Notes: generated by a model not told the origin, from the sequence alone. A stretch of DNA of 64,000 bases from Demequina sp. NBRC 110055 (GCF_002090135.1 NZ_BBRL01000008.1:124001-188000), one strand, 5' to 3'. Positions 44,816-54,552 are shown, counted from the stretch's first letter. Translations and numbers: made by a program.

Positions 44816-46957
44816 CTACAGGCCCAGGACGGTGAGGATGATGTCGATGACCTTGATCCCGAGGAACGGGGCGATGAGGCCGCCGACGCCGTAGATCCAC
44901 AGGTTCCGAGCCAGCAGCGCGGAGGCGCTGGACGGGCGGTACTTCACACCCCTGAGCGCCAGCGGCACGAGTGCCACGATGATCAACGCGTTGAAGATGA
45001 CGGCCGAGGCGATCGCCGTCTCCGGGCTGGTGAGCCGCATGATGTTCAGGGCATCGAGCCCCGGGATCAGCGGCGCGAACATCGCGGGCAGGATTGCGAA
45101 GTACTTGGCGACGTCGTTCGAGACGGAGAAGGTCGTGAGCGCCCCCCGCGTGATGAGGAGTTGCTTGCCGATCTCCACGATCTCGATGAGCTTGGTGGGG
45201 TTCGAGTCGAGGTCGACCATGTTCCCCGCCTCCTTCGCGGCGGAGGTGCCGGACGCCATGGCCACCCCCACATCCGCCTGCGCGAGCGCGGGGGCGTCGT
45301 TCGTACCGTCACCTGCCATCGCGACCAGGCGCCCGCCGGCCTGCTCGCGCTTGATGAGCGCGAGTTTGTCCTCGGGAGTGGCCTCGGCGAGCACGTCGTC
45401 GACGCCCGCCTCGGCGGCGATGGCGCGCGCGGTGATGGCGTTGTCGCCAGTGACCATCACGGTGCGGATGCCCATCGCGCGCAGGCGGTCGAACCGCTCA
45501 CGCATGCCCGGCTTGACGACGTCCTTGAGGTGGATGACGCCCAGCGCCGCGGCGGCACCGTCTCCCACCTGCCTGGCGATCACGAGCGGCGTGCCGCCTT
45601 CGCGCGACACCGCCGCCACCGCATCGGCCACCGCCGTCTCGGCGGCCGATGCCTCGGCCAGGCCAGTGCGAGCGTCACCGCGGGTAGCGTCGATCCAGGT
45701 GTGGATGGCGCTCGCCGCTCCCTTGCGCAGAGAGATCGCACGCTCGGCGTGCCCGGCGGGGATGTCGACGCCGGACATGCGCGTGTGGGCGGAGAACTCG
45801 ACCAGCGTGGCCCCGCGCGGTAGCGGGGAGGCGTCGGCGTCCGGCCGCGCATCCACCAGCTCCACGATCGAGCGCCCCTCCGGAGTGTCGTCCGCGAGGG
45901 ACGCGAGGCGGGCGGCGTGGGCGAGCTCCGCGGGCGCGATGCCGGGCGCCGGGATGAGCTCGCTAGCCCGCCGGTTGCCAAAGGTGATGGTGCCCGTCTT
46001 GTCGAGGAGCAGCACGTCGACATCCCCGGCGGCCTCGACCGCGCGGCCGGAGGTCGCGAGGACGTTGCGTTGGACCAGGCGGTCCATGCCGGCGATGCCG
46101 ATGGCGGACAAAAGCGCACCAATCGTCGTCGGGATCAGGCACACGAGCAACGCGACGAGCACCACGATGTCCTGCCGTGCGCCGCTGAACGCCGCGAAGG
46201 CTTGCAGCGTCGCGACGGCGAGAAGGAACACGACCGTCAGCGAGCTGAGCAGCAACCCCAGCGCTATCTCATTGGGCGTGCGCCGGCGCTCGGAACCCTC
46301 CACCAGGGCGATCATGCGGTCCACGAAGCCGTGGCCGGGCCGCGCGGTGACGCGCACCACGATCCGGTCAGACAAGACGACGGTGCCGCCGGTCACGGCG
46401 CAGCGGTCGCCGCCCGATTCACGGATGACGGGCGCGGACTCTCCCGTGATCGCCGACTCGTCGACGGACGCAATGCCCGCCACCACGTCACCATCGCCCG
46501 GGATGACCTGACCGGCGTCGACGACCACGAGCGCGCCCACGGTCAGTTCCGACGCGGCAACCTCGACCGTGGTCCACAACCCGGGGTCGTCGAGATCGGC
46601 GTCGGCGCCGATGACGTGCGCGACGGTGTGCTGCTGGGTGGCCCGTAGCGACGCGGCCTGCGCCTTGCCGCGCGCCTCCGCAATCGCCTCCGCGAGCGCG
46701 GCGAAGAACGCGGTGGCCCACAGCCACAGCGTGACGACCCAGCCGAAGACGCTCGGGCTCGCGATCGCCAGGACAGTGGTGAGAGCCGCGCCTGCTTCGA
46801 CAATCAACAGCACCGGCGAGCGCCAGAGGCGACGCGGGTCGAGCCCGCGCGCGGCGCCCGGAAGCGCGGCGCGCACCTGCGCCCAACTCAGACCACGCGA
46901 AGACGAGACGGGAGCGGCGCCCGCGGGGGCATCGGCCGGGGAAAGGGTGGTGGTCAT
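44816..46957 (-). CDS. kdpB: potassium-transporting P-type ATPase subunit B
   Basis: A 713-aa P-type ATPase, the energising subunit. Phosphorylation site [17 protein letters not shown] in [18 protein letters not shown], hinge [20 protein letters not shown] and KdpB-specific [20 protein letters not shown]. The N-terminal 20 residues are an Ala/Pro extension with the dispersed 9-bp word at 46929. Overlaps kdpA (ATGA). Confidence 0.97.
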   Translation of the reverse strand: MTTTLSPADAPAGAAPVSSSRGLSWAQVRAALPGAARGLDPRRLWRSPVLLIVEAGAALTTVLAIASPSVFGWVVTLWLWATAFFAALAEAIAEARGKAQAASLRATQQHTVAHVIGADADLDDPGLWTTVEVAASELTVGALVVVDAGQVIPGDGDVVAGIASVDESAITGESAPVIRESGGDRCAVTGGTVVLSDRIVVRVTARPGHGFVDRMIALVEGSERRRTPNEIALGLLLSSLTVVFLLAVATLQAFAAFSGARQDIVVLVALLVCLIPTTIGALLSAIGIAGMDRLVQRNVLATSGRAVEAAGDVDVLLLDKTGTITFGNRRASELIPAPGIAPAELAHAARLASLADDTPEGRSIVELVDARPDADASPLPRGATLVEFSAHTRMSGVDIPAGHAERAISLRKGAASAIHTWIDATRGDARTGLAEASAAETAVADAVAAVSREGGTPLVIARQVGDGAAAALGVIHLKDVVKPGMRERFDRLRAMGIRTVMVTGDNAITARAIAAEAGVDDVLAEATPEDKLALIKREQAGGRLVAMAGDGTNDAPALAQADVGVAMASGTSAAKEAGNMVDLDSNPTKLIEIVEIGKQLLITRGALTTFSVSNDVAKYFAILPAMFAPLIPGLDALNIMRLTSPETAIASAVIFNALIIVALVPLALRGVKYRPSSASALLARNLWIYGVGGLIAPFLGIKVIDIILTVLGL

Positions 46958-48627
46958 GACAGCGCCTCCGCGAGGGGACCGAGGGAGAGGACGGGAAGGA
47001 AGGTGAGACCCACGACGATCACCGCGACCGCGGCGACGAGGCCGACAAAGAGCGGCCGATGCGTGGGCAGGGTGCCCGCAGACGTCGGGACCGTACGTTG
47101 AGAGGCCAGCCGGCCCGCCAAGGCGAGCACAATCAAGATCGGCACGAACCGACCGAGCAGCATGGCGACACCGAGCGCGGTGTTGTAGAAGCCGGTGCCG
47201 GTAGCAAGTCCCGCGAATGCCGAGCCGTTGTTGTTGCCGGCAGAGGCGAAGGCGTAGAGCACCTCCGATAGCCCGTGCGGGCCGTCCTCCTGGATGCCGG
47301 CGAGCCCGGGAGCGACGGAGACGGCGAGCGCGGCGCCCGTCAGGACGATGGCCGGGGCGGTGAGGACGTACATCGCGACCAGCGTCATCTCGCCCTGGCC
47401 GATCTTCTTGCCCAGGTACTCGGGCGTCCGGCCCACCATGAGGCCCGCGACAAAGACCGCGAGGATGGCGATGACGAGCATGCCGTAAAGACCCGCGCCC
47501 ACGCCGCCGGGGGCGACCTCGCCCAGCAGCATGTCGACCATGAGCACGGCACCGCCGGGAGCGGTGAAGGAGTCATGCATAGAGTTCACGGCGCCGGTCG
47601 ACGTCGCCGTGGTCGACACCGCGAACAGGGCGCTGGCGGCGGTGCCGAAGCGAGTCTCCTTACCCTCCATGGCCACGCCGGCGAGCTGGGGCGCGGTCCC
47701 CGGTCCGGACATCTCCGCCCACGTGGTGAGGGCGAGGGCGCCCAGCCACAGTGTCGCCATCGCGCCCAGGATCGCCCAGCCCTGCCTGCGGTCGCCGACC
47801 ATGATGCCGAAGGTGCGCGGGAGGGCCGACGGGATGAGCAGCAGGAGGAAGATCTCGAACAGGTTGGTGAGGTGCGTGGGGTTCTCGTACGGGTGTGCGG
47901 AGTTGGCATTGAAGAAGCCGCCGCCGTTGGTGCCGAGTTCCTTGATGGCCTCCTGCGAGGCCACCGGGCCGCCGAGCGCGGCCTGAGTACCGCCCTGCAG
48001 TGTCGCGATCGTGGAGTGCGGGTCGAGGTTCTGGATCACCCCCTGAGCGACGAGCACGACCGCCGCCAGGACCGACAGTGGCAGGAGGATGCGCACCACG
48101 CCCCGCGTAAGGTCGGACCAGAAGTTACCGATGCGGCCGTCGGTGCCGGAGCGGGCGAAGCCGCGGATCAGCGCGACCGCGACGGCAAGTCCCACCGCTG
48201 CGGAGACGAAGTTCTGGACGGCGAAGCCGATCATCTGCAGCAGGTGGCCCGCGGCGGCCTCGCCGGAGTACCACTGCCAGTTGGTGTTGGTGGTGAAGCT
48301 GACGGCGGTGTTCCAGGCGCCCGCGGGATCGAGACCGGTGAAGCCGAGGTTCCACGGCAGGTACGCCTGCAGGCGGCCCAGCCCGTAGAGCACGAGGACC
48401 GACACGAGCGAAAAGCCGAGGACCTGCATGGCGTAGGTGCGCCAGCGCTGGTCGGTGTGGGCATCGACGCGAGCCGCTCGATACCAGGCGCTCTCAATGC
48501 GCCAGTCTCGCTGCGACGAGTAGACACGCGCCATGTAGCCGCCCAGCGGCGCGTGGGCGAGGGCGAGGAGCGAGATGAGGATGCCCGCCTGACCGACCGC
48601 GGCGAGGACTTCTGCCTGTGTCGTCAT
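46954..48627 (-). CDS. kdpA: potassium-transporting ATPase subunit A
   Basis: A 557-aa K+ channel-like subunit with ten helices and four selectivity-filter repeats, e.g. [48 protein letters not shown] and [12 protein letters not shown]. Binds and translocates K+ for KdpB to drive. Its start follows the kdpF stop by 4 bases. Confidence 0.97.
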   Translation of the reverse strand: MTTQAEVLAAVGQAGILISLLALAHAPLGGYMARVYSSQRDWRIESAWYRAARVDAHTDQRWRTYAMQVLGFSLVSVLVLYGLGRLQAYLPWNLGFTGLDPAGAWNTAVSFTTNTNWQWYSGEAAAGHLLQMIGFAVQNFVSAAVGLAVAVALIRGFARSGTDGRIGNFWSDLTRGVVRILLPLSVLAAVVLVAQGVIQNLDPHSTIATLQGGTQAALGGPVASQEAIKELGTNGGGFFNANSAHPYENPTHLTNLFEIFLLLLIPSALPRTFGIMVGDRRQGWAILGAMATLWLGALALTTWAEMSGPGTAPQLAGVAMEGKETRFGTAASALFAVSTTATSTGAVNSMHDSFTAPGGAVLMVDMLLGEVAPGGVGAGLYGMLVIAILAVFVAGLMVGRTPEYLGKKIGQGEMTLVAMYVLTAPAIVLTGAALAVSVAPGLAGIQEDGPHGLSEVLYAFASAGNNNGSAFAGLATGTGFYNTALGVAMLLGRFVPILIVLALAGRLASQRTVPTSAGTLPTHRPLFVGLVAAVAVIVVGLTFLPVLSLGPLAEALS

Positions 48628-48631
48628 CGCG

Positions 48632-48724
48632 TTACCGGTTCGAGGCGTCGTGCAGCATCAGCGCGACCACGTACACCGCGGCTGCGGCGAGCGCGGCGAT
48701 GAAGGCGAGGTCCGCGGCGCTCAC
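48632..48724 (-). CDS. kdpF: KdpF-like small membrane subunit
   Basis: A 30-aa peptide with one membrane helix ([20 protein letters not shown]) ending HDASNR. Directly precedes kdpA, where KdpF is expected, and has the KdpF length. GTG start overlapping the stop of a further small ORF (GTGA). KdpF stabilises the complex and lipid contacts. Confidence 0.75.
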   Translation of the reverse strand: MSAADLAFIAALAAAAVYVVALMLHDASNR

Positions 48725-48801
48725 TTGGCGCCTCGGCGGATGAGGAGGGCGAGGACGCCGAAGGCGGCGACCGTGAGGGCGACATAGATCAGATCGTTCA
48801 C
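48721..48801 (-). CDS. 26-aa membrane peptide upstream of kdpF
   Basis: [26 protein letters not shown] (GTG start): one membrane helix with a basic C-terminal tail. Overlaps kdpF by four bases. I recall similar short peptides ahead of kdpF in other actinobacteria; function unknown, possibly a second accessory subunit of the pump. Confidence 0.65.
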   Translation of the reverse strand: MNDLIYVALTVAAFGVLALLIRRGAK

Positions 48802-48843
48802 GGCTCCCGGTCTACTCGCGGATTCGGGCGCCGCCCAGGGGCG

Positions 48844-48860
48844 TTAACGGATCCTTGACG
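48844..48860 (-). promoter_or_regulatory. candidate KdpE-binding direct repeat
   Basis: On the minus strand CGTCAA and CGTTAA are repeated with an 11-base period about 45 bases before the first kdp ORF, the spacing expected for an OmpR-type dimer such as KdpE. Confidence 0.35.
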
Positions 48861-48878
48861 GTGGGCCCATAAACGCTG

Positions 48879-48913
48879 ACGGGCCCCTGACGCGAAGTGC
48901 GTGAGGGGCCCGT
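48879..48913 (-). terminator. hairpin terminator after the DUF427 gene
   Basis: 10-bp perfect arms ACGGGCCCCT / AGGGGCCCGT with inner GACGC/GCGTG pairing, 18 bases after the DUF427 stop and before the kdp promoter; separates the two units. Confidence 0.75.
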
Positions 48914-48930
48914 TGCAGGATGTGTGGGTA

Positions 48931-49230
48931 TTACTCGGTGATGTCGACCGAAGGATCGAATGCGACGTAACCCGCGAAGTTTTCGCCCACGCGTTCTGAA
49001 GCGCCGGGGAGCGGATCGGGCGACCATGCGGCATCCGCGTGGGTCGAGCCTCCGGCGCGCGCGTCGAAGTACTGTGCGTCGCCCTTCCACGGGCAGTGAT
49101 AGTCGGTCGGGCTGACCGCGAGGGCGTCCGGCACGATGCTCTCGGGCGGGAAGTACCAGTTGCCCTCGATGCGCACCAGGGAGTCCCGATCCGCTTCCGC
49201 GATCACGGTGTCATTCAGGATGGCTTTCAT
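48931..49230 (-). CDS. DUF427 domain protein
   Basis: A 99-aa protein made of a single DUF427 domain: MKAILNDTVIAEADRD, then EGNWYFPPESI and DYHCPWKGDAQYFD. The CPWKGDA block is the family hallmark. Function unknown; possible small-molecule or nucleotide binding. GAAGGAGG precedes the ATG. Confidence 0.9.
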   Translation of the reverse strand: MKAILNDTVIAEADRDSLVRIEGNWYFPPESIVPDALAVSPTDYHCPWKGDAQYFDARAGGSTHADAAWSPDPLPGASERVGENFAGYVAFDPSVDITE

Positions 49231-49306
49231 GGCTCCTCCTTCGTCGAGGTCATGCAGGCGTCATGGGGCGGGCGCGGACACACGCGCGCCGCCGTGCGTT
49301 GTCGCA

Positions 49307-49957
49307 CTACTGCTGCTGGACACGCTCGGTGTTCGCGGAGATCTCGCGCAGTTCCGCCGCCGTCATGGGCTTGCCGTATCCGGGCGTGTCGCGCTCCAGG
49401 CGCCAGCTCTCATCGAGTGTGCCGAGGTCGACAGCGTCGTAGCCGAGGTCGTCGAGGAATGCCGCGGCCACCTCCTTGGCCTGGCCGTCTTGGCCGAAGA
49501 TCGCGAGCGCGCGGCGGGTGGGCGTGCCGAAGGGCGTCGCGTCGCGCGGGATGTCCTTGGCGTTGATGTGGTTGAACGCCTTCACCACGTGGGACTCGGG
49601 CAGATGCTTCTGTAGGAGTCCGCTGGTGGTCGACATGTTGGTGTCGAGCGCGGCGATACGCCCGTCGCGACCCGGGTAGTAGTTGTTGGCGTCGAGCACG
49701 ATCTTTCCCACAAGCGGCGCCTGCGGGAGCGTCTCGATCGCACTGAGCGGGATGGCGACCAGGACGATGTCTCCGGCCGCGGCAGCCTCGTCGATCGTGG
49801 CGGCGCGGGCGTGTTCCTGACCCAACTCTACGATGAGGTCGCCGAGCGTCTCGGGCCCGCGCGAGTTCGCGATGACCACGTCGTGGCCGGCGGCGATCGC
49901 CGCCTTGGCCACATTGCTGCCGATGTTGCCTGCTCCGATGATGCCGAGTGTGCTCAT
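49307..49957 (-). CDS. NADP(H)-dependent oxidoreductase, F420-reductase-like
   Basis: A 216-aa protein with an N-terminal Rossmann fold (LGIIGAGNIGSNVAKAA, then VIANSRGPE for NADP binding) and VLVAIPLSAIETLP, VVKAFNHINAKDI, LGTLDESWRLERDTPGYGKP, the pattern of the COG2085 family related to F420:NADP reductase. It could reduce F420 or another cofactor; without a purely F420-dependent context this stays open. Confidence 0.87.
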   Translation of the reverse strand: MSTLGIIGAGNIGSNVAKAAIAAGHDVVIANSRGPETLGDLIVELGQEHARAATIDEAAAAGDIVLVAIPLSAIETLPQAPLVGKIVLDANNYYPGRDGRIAALDTNMSTTSGLLQKHLPESHVVKAFNHINAKDIPRDATPFGTPTRRALAIFGQDGQAKEVAAAFLDDLGYDAVDLGTLDESWRLERDTPGYGKPMTAAELREISANTERVQQQ

Positions 49958-50045
49958 GGTTCGGGCAACGCAGGCAGTGCGGGCGGGTATTCCACGAGCG
50001 GCCGATGCCCTAGCTTCCAGGGGCTTTTTGCGGCAAGCTGCCGGC

Positions 50046-50921
50046 ATGGAATCGGCCGCGAGCGCTGCGCTACGTACACAGATATTCGAGCAACTCGCAA
50101 AGACCGCTCCGTCCTCGCACCTCGTCAGCCGTGCCGAGTTGCTCGGTTTCAACGTCGGTGGAGAACGCCTGCCGCTCATCGACTACTCACGTGGCATCCG
50201 CAACCCGAAGCAGCTCGATGCGACGTTGAGCGTGGTGTCGTCGGCCGACGGCCCCTACGCCGACGAACAAGTCGCGCCCGGGATCTGGCGCTACGACTTT
50301 CGCGCTGGCGGCACCGGCGGCGACAACCGCAAGTTGATCGCGGCACACCGGCTGGGCGTTCCGATCATCCTCTTTCGCAAGCTGCGCCCCAACCTCTACC
50401 AAGCCGTCTACCCCGCACGTGTGGCCCACGTCGACCACGACAACTCGCGCGTGCTCATCGCGCTCGACGAGTTGGCCGATCTCGCCGACCACGAGCAGTC
50501 GCCCATCGAGCGCGAGTGGGCGGAGTACATCGCGAAGCGCCGTGTGCATCAGCCCGCCTTCCGCGCCATGGTGATGCGCGCTTACGAGACGCAATGCACC
50601 GTGTGTCGCTTCAAGCACGGCGAGCTTCTTGACGCCGCCCACATCACCGCCGACTCCGATGCCGCAGGTGACGCGGTCGTCACGAATGGCATGGCGATGT
50701 GCAAGATTCACCACGCGGCGTACGACCAGAACTTCCTAGGCGTCTCCCCCGACTACCGGATCCAAATCAACGCAGCACTCCTCGACGAGGTCGATGGACC
50801 GATGCTCAAACACGGCCTCCAGGAGATGCACGGAGCGACGATCACCCTGCCCTCGCGCCGGGGCGACCGTCCCGATCAGGATCGTTTGGCGACGCGCTTC
50901 GAGACGTTCCTCGCGCAGTAG
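50046..50921 (+). CDS. restriction-like HNH endonuclease (COG3440 type)
   Basis: A 291-aa two-domain protein. The N-terminal half has RLPLIDYSRGIRNPKQLDAT, GIWRYDFRAGG..DNRKLIAA and GVPIILFRKL, a pattern shared with predicted restriction endonucleases. The C-terminal HNH nuclease reads CTVCRFKHGELLDAAHI, NGMAMCKIHHAAYDQNFLGV with zinc Cys and catalytic His intact. Stand-alone, with no methyltransferase beside it, which fits a modification-dependent (type IV-like) enzyme or a solitary nuclease. Confidence 0.8.
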   Translation: MESAASAALRTQIFEQLAKTAPSSHLVSRAELLGFNVGGERLPLIDYSRGIRNPKQLDATLSVVSSADGPYADEQVAPGIWRYDFRAGGTGGDNRKLIAAHRLGVPIILFRKLRPNLYQAVYPARVAHVDHDNSRVLIALDELADLADHEQSPIEREWAEYIAKRRVHQPAFRAMVMRAYETQCTVCRFKHGELLDAAHITADSDAAGDAVVTNGMAMCKIHHAAYDQNFLGVSPDYRIQINAALLDEVDGPMLKHGLQEMHGATITLPSRRGDRPDQDRLATRFETFLAQ

Positions 50922-50969
50922 AGGCACTCGTCGACTTCGAGGGCAGCGTCTGTGGCGGCTCGACAGCCG

Positions 50970-51824
50970 TCAACGAGGAATTGCCGACGTGAGAGCAGGC
51001 AACCCGTACCGCTCGCGCCCTACCCGCCCATCGACGAGAAAGAGCAGAACTACCCCAAGCACCGGGATCAGGAACCCGAAGGCAAGCATCAAGATCACAG
51101 GTGCACCATCCATTTCGAATGCCACGTCGGCCTGGGCCGCCACGAGAAACCCTGCGAGGTCGATTCCGGCATGAAGCACCATCGACCAGATGATGAGCCT
51201 CGTGGTGACCATGGCGACGAACAGCACCACCCCGGCGCCGAACGCGAAGATCACCTGGCCGATCACGCCGAGCCCGTCGATGGGCTCCAACCCGTCGACG
51301 CCGACCACGTTTCCCACGTGAACCAGGGCAAAGATGGCGGCGCTTCCCCACGCGACGTCGCGTTCACGATCCCCGCCGCGGCGCAGGCAGGCAACAACGA
51401 TGCCACGAAAGACAAGACCCTCCGCAAACCCGACGCACATCGCGTACACCGCGAGAGCCCCGACCACTCTCGGGTTCATGAGGCTGTAGTCCACGACGGC
51501 AAAGCGCGCTACCAGCACGACTGCCACCAGCACGAGCCCGACCCACTGGCCACGCCTGACGCCGAGTGGCTGCACGCCAAAGATCTCGCGGCCCCAGCCG
51601 AGAGAACGGACGAACACGAGCGTGACGACGCCCATGATCGCCACGGGAAGTGCGAGGTCGAGCACCACGTACCGTGCGCCGCCCAGCGGGTCGGCACGCG
51701 ACTTCTCGACCCCCATGGTCGTGACAAGCCACCCGATCCCCCGGAAGACCAGCCAATATGCGATGGCGGCGAGAAGAGCACGCCACAGCCCGCCGACCTG
51801 CCACCACTCGCGCCACGCCGTCAC
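50970..51824 (-). CDS. CPBP-family membrane protease-like protein
   Basis: A 284-aa protein with about eight membrane helices. The CPBP (Abi, CAAX-like) motifs are recognisable: AEGLVFRG for motif 1, AIFALVHVGN (FxxxH) for motif 2 and VLHAGIDLAG for motif 3. Motif 1 normally has two Glu (EExxxR); here the second is Gly, so protease activity is doubtful. GTG start, coupled to the small ORF upstream. Confidence 0.8.
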   Translation of the reverse strand: MTAWREWWQVGGLWRALLAAIAYWLVFRGIGWLVTTMGVEKSRADPLGGARYVVLDLALPVAIMGVVTLVFVRSLGWGREIFGVQPLGVRRGQWVGLVLVAVVLVARFAVVDYSLMNPRVVGALAVYAMCVGFAEGLVFRGIVVACLRRGGDRERDVAWGSAAIFALVHVGNVVGVDGLEPIDGLGVIGQVIFAFGAGVVLFVAMVTTRLIIWSMVLHAGIDLAGFLVAAQADVAFEMDGAPVILMLAFGFLIPVLGVVLLFLVDGRVGRERYGLPALTSAIPR

Positions 51825-51830
51825 CGCACG

Positions 51831-51998
51831 TCACCCCTGCGAGACATGTCGCGTGGTCCACAGCCTCCACGCCGTCGATCCGGCGACCATCACCACACCA
51901 GCGAGCGTCCACCACATCTGCAGCAACAACGAGGCGCCTGCCGCGGCAATTGCGATGACCAGGAGGATCACCTCGAGGTCCCGGCGTGTCCCGTTCAT
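51831..51998 (-). CDS. 55-aa two-helix membrane protein
   Basis: A short ORF starting MNGTRRDLEVILL with two hydrophobic stretches (about 9-22 and 27-42) and a basic tail ending TTRHVSQG. AAAAGGGAC lies three bases before the ATG. It ends 7 bases before the CPBP gene, so they are probably one unit. No family recognised. Confidence 0.65.
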   Translation of the reverse strand: MNGTRRDLEVILLVIAIAAAGASLLLQMWWTLAGVVMVAGSTAWRLWTTRHVSQG

Positions 51999-52104
51999 CA
52001 CGTCCCTTTTGTCGTGCGCCGTCTAGAGCGTCCAGCCTGTCACGCTCCGGGCGACCACGCCATACGCCGCGCACAACCGCCGCGCCCGACGTAGCCTGCC
52101 AAGC

Positions 52105-52671
52105 ATGGGCCGCCTCATCGTGGAACAGCACGTCACCGCGGACGGCTTCGCCGCGGGTCCGAACGGCGAGCTCGGCTGGGTTGACGGTTCCGTCTCGGAG
52201 CCCGGCCCCATGGTCGACCAGGCCCTCGCCGAACTCGAGAACACTGACGCCATCCTGCTGGGCGCCACTACCTACCGGCTCTTCATCTCGTACTGGCCGA
52301 CAGCCGTCGACGACCCGCTCGCCGAACCCATCAACAGGCTCCCCAAGCACGTCGTATCCCAGACACTGCCCGAGGCACCGTGGGGCGACCGCGCCCCCGC
52401 CACCGTCGAGGCTGGCGAACCCGCAGCAACTGCTGATCGCCTCAAGCAGACCTACGACCGCGACATCATCCTGTGGGGAAGCCTGCAACTCGCGAGTACG
52501 CTGATCGAGGCCGGCAAGGTCGACGAGGTGCGCCTCCGCGTCGCACCGGTCGCGATCGGCCAAGGCATCCCCGTGTGGGACCTCGACTACCGGCCGATGC
52601 CGCTCACGCTGAGGTCTGCCACTCCCCTCGCCACGGGTCAGGTCACGCTGATCTACGACGTCACGACCTAG
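52105..52671 (+). CDS. dihydrofolate-reductase-fold (RibD C-terminal-like) protein
   Basis: A 188-aa protein of the COG0262 family. RLIVEQHVTADGFAAGPNGE opens the DHFR fold, LLGATTYRLFISYWP and DIILWGSLQLASTLIEAGKV, DEVRLRVAPVAIGQG are the RibD_C signatures. Acts presumably as an NADPH-dependent reductase of unknown substrate; not a true FolA. Followed by a strong hairpin terminator. Confidence 0.88.
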   Translation: MGRLIVEQHVTADGFAAGPNGELGWVDGSVSEPGPMVDQALAELENTDAILLGATTYRLFISYWPTAVDDPLAEPINRLPKHVVSQTLPEAPWGDRAPATVEAGEPAATADRLKQTYDRDIILWGSLQLASTLIEAGKVDEVRLRVAPVAIGQGIPVWDLDYRPMPLTLRSATPLATGQVTLIYDVTT

Positions 52672-52689
52672 GCGGGCGAGCACAAGAAA

Positions 52690-52724
52690 ACAGGGCCGCC
52701 CGCGCCACGCGCGGACGGCCCTGT
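52690..52724 (+). terminator. hairpin terminator
   Basis: Arms ACAGGGCCG and CGGCCCTGT with additional GC pairing inside, 18 bases after the reductase stop codon, between convergent genes. Confidence 0.8.
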
Positions 52725-52736
52725 GTGGCTCGCCAC

Positions 52737-53045
52737 TCAAGCATGTCCCATGGCGGCGAGCCGGGCCTGGTACTCCTCGAGGTCGATGTCCCCGCGTGCC
52801 AGGCGCTCGTCGAGGATCTGCTTGGGTGTCGCGTTCTCGAGCGACGCCTCGGGCGCGGCGGGCGCCTGGCCGGCCACGGCATCGGCCGTCGGAACGGGCT
52901 GCACCGCCTGCGACGGACGGTTGTCCGCGAGCAGGCGGACGCTCAGGTAGATGAACGCTCCAATAACGGCCGCTCCGAGCAGCCAGAACACGCCCGCCCA
53001 GATGGTCGGGGCCAACGAACTCGTCACTTCGATTCCACGCATCAT
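52737..53045 (-). CDS. small membrane protein with SHOCT domain
   Basis: A 102-aa protein: membrane helix about 13-35 (WAGVFWLLGAAVIGAFIYLS), an Ala/Pro linker containing the dispersed 9-bp word (52879), and a C-terminal SHOCT domain ILDERLARGDIDLEEYQARL. SHOCT domains are thought to promote oligomerisation. GAGAGGGAG precedes two consecutive ATGs, the first is taken. Confidence 0.85.
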   Translation of the reverse strand: MMRGIEVTSSLAPTIWAGVFWLLGAAVIGAFIYLSVRLLADNRPSQAVQPVPTADAVAGQAPAAPEASLENATPKQILDERLARGDIDLEEYQARLAAMGHA

Positions 53046-53088
53046 GCTCCCTCTCTGGCACCCGCACGGGCGCCTCATGAGAACAAGA

Positions 53089-53111
53089 TTCCTCCCAGAA
53101 CCTGGGAGGAA
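53089..53111 (-). terminator. intrinsic terminator of the hydrolase gene
   Basis: Perfect 10-bp stem TTCCTCCCAG / CTGGGAGGAA with a 3-base loop, 7 bases beyond the hydrolase stop on the minus strand and followed by ATCTTGTT. Confidence 0.7.
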
Positions 53112-53118
53112 CCTGGGA

Positions 53119-54099
53119 CTATGCCACGGAATCGCGCACAGTTGTGCGGGCACCGCCCACCACGACCGGCACGGTCGCCCACCACCGCTCCAGCATCCGA
53201 GCATGCTCCTCGGGCGCGTCGATCCAGGGCATGTGCCCCTCGCCGTCGCGCACGCGGACCTCGCTCACCGGGGCTGCTGCGGCCCACCGCCGGAACTCAG
53301 CCTCGCGGGCGAAGGGATCGGAACTGCCGAGCACCCACAGTGACGGCGCCTGGAGACGGGCGACGTCCGCCCGTCCCACGCCCCAGCCTGCGCGGATGCC
53401 GGACCAGCCGGCGACGGAGCGCAGCAGCTCCAGGTCGTTGGCGTAGGTGTCGGTGTCGCGGGCCAGCGCCACGCGCCAGGCGAAGTCCTCGTCACTCAGT
53501 CCGCCGCGCTTCACGGTGTGTCGATGGCCGATGCTTGCCAAGGACTTCCGTATCTCCCGCTCCCCGACCGGGAAGCGAGAGACCGCGCTCGACACGGCAC
53601 CGAGGGTCGCCGCCCTCATGTGCCAGGGCAGACGCATGCCGCGCACGGCGGGCGCACCCTCGAGCACGACAGAGCGCACGAGGTCGGGACGCTCGCCCGC
53701 GAGCAGCAGCGCGGGCATCGCGCCGGCGGAACTCGCGACGAGGTCGACGGGCGCGGTGGCAAGGTCCTCGATGACGGCGGCGAGGAAGCCGCTGGCGGCG
53801 GCGCGAAGCGTCTGAGGCTGGCTGAGGTCGCCCGCCATGACGTCGCTTGAGCCGCAGCCAGGCCGGTCGACAACGATGGAACGCACGCCCCTCAGTGCGC
53901 CTACGAGCGGCGCGAACATGCCACCTGCCGAGGGCGTGCCGTGCACGAACACCACGTCGTGGCCCGCGCCGGTGGTCAGCGCCCGGACCTCGCCGCCGCC
54001 GGGCGCCAGCACCCGGTGCTCGACCGTGTCGACTCCGTGGCTCGCCCACATCGCGGCCTCGGCGGCCTCGTAGCGGGCCCTGTCCTTCACCCGAGCCAT
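53119..54099 (-). CDS. alpha/beta hydrolase
   Basis: A 326-aa alpha/beta hydrolase. VVFVHGTPSAGGMFAPLV oxyanion region, VDRPGCGSSD, nucleophile [11 protein letters not shown] (Ser in a GxSxG variant with Ser-Ser), VLGSSDPF acid and GEGHMPWID His. The first Gly of the nucleophile elbow is replaced, but the remaining elements suggest activity. Follows a YbhB-like gene on the same strand; substrate unknown. Confidence 0.87.
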   Translation of the reverse strand: MARVKDRARYEAAEAAMWASHGVDTVEHRVLAPGGGEVRALTTGAGHDVVFVHGTPSAGGMFAPLVGALRGVRSIVVDRPGCGSSDVMAGDLSQPQTLRAAASGFLAAVIEDLATAPVDLVASSAGAMPALLLAGERPDLVRSVVLEGAPAVRGMRLPWHMRAATLGAVSSAVSRFPVGEREIRKSLASIGHRHTVKRGGLSDEDFAWRVALARDTDTYANDLELLRSVAGWSGIRAGWGVGRADVARLQAPSLWVLGSSDPFAREAEFRRWAAAAPVSEVRVRDGEGHMPWIDAPEEHARMLERWWATVPVVVGGARTTVRDSVA

Positions 54100-54108
54100 G
54101 CGCGTTCC

Positions 54109-54552
54109 CTACGCCGAGAAGGTGGCGACCAGACGCGCCTGCTCGATGACGGCATCGGCGCTGTGGTGGAGGAAGCCCGCGCGCGACGGGGTGCCGTCGA
54201 CGGGCTCGGACAGGGCGTAGACCCAGAAGTAGTAGTGGTGGGTGCCGTGACCGGCGGGCGGGAAGGGGCCCACGTAGCCGCTGCCGCCGGTGTCGTTGGG
54301 GCCCGAGCGGGCGGCGGTGACGTCGATCTCGCCCTCGACCGCCGGGATGCCATACAGCGTCCAGTGCGTGAAGCCGGGAGGCATGGGGGCGTCGGGGTCG
54401 TGGCAGATCAGTGCGAGTTCGACGGCACCCTCGGGGATGCCGCTCACCACGAACTGCGGCGGAGTGGTGGCGTCCTCGCCTGCGAAGGCGTCGGGCACGC
54501 GCTCACCATCGGTGATATCGGGGCTGGTCAGGGACAGATCCTTCACCTGCAT
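54109..54552 (-). CDS. YbhB/YbcL (PEBP) family protein
   Basis: A 147-aa phosphatidylethanolamine-binding-protein fold. PPQFVVSGIPEGAVELALIC, DPDAPMPPGFTHWTLYGIP and GPFPPAGHGTHHYYFWVYAL are the ligand-pocket motifs shared with Raf kinase inhibitor-like proteins. Bacterial role unknown. GAAGGAG lies five bases upstream of the ATG. Confidence 0.92.
   Translation of the reverse strand: MQVKDLSLTSPDITDGERVPDAFAGEDATTPPQFVVSGIPEGAVELALICHDPDAPMPPGFTHWTLYGIPAVEGEIDVTAARSGPNDTGGSGYVGPFPPAGHGTHHYYFWVYALSEPVDGTPSRAGFLHHSADAVIEQARLVATFSA

Noticed and set aside
48802-48930. c-di-AMP (ydaO-type) riboswitch before kdp
   Set aside because: Such riboswitches can precede K+ transport genes, but the gap is only 129 bases, much of it the DUF427 terminator, and I cannot find the conserved core.
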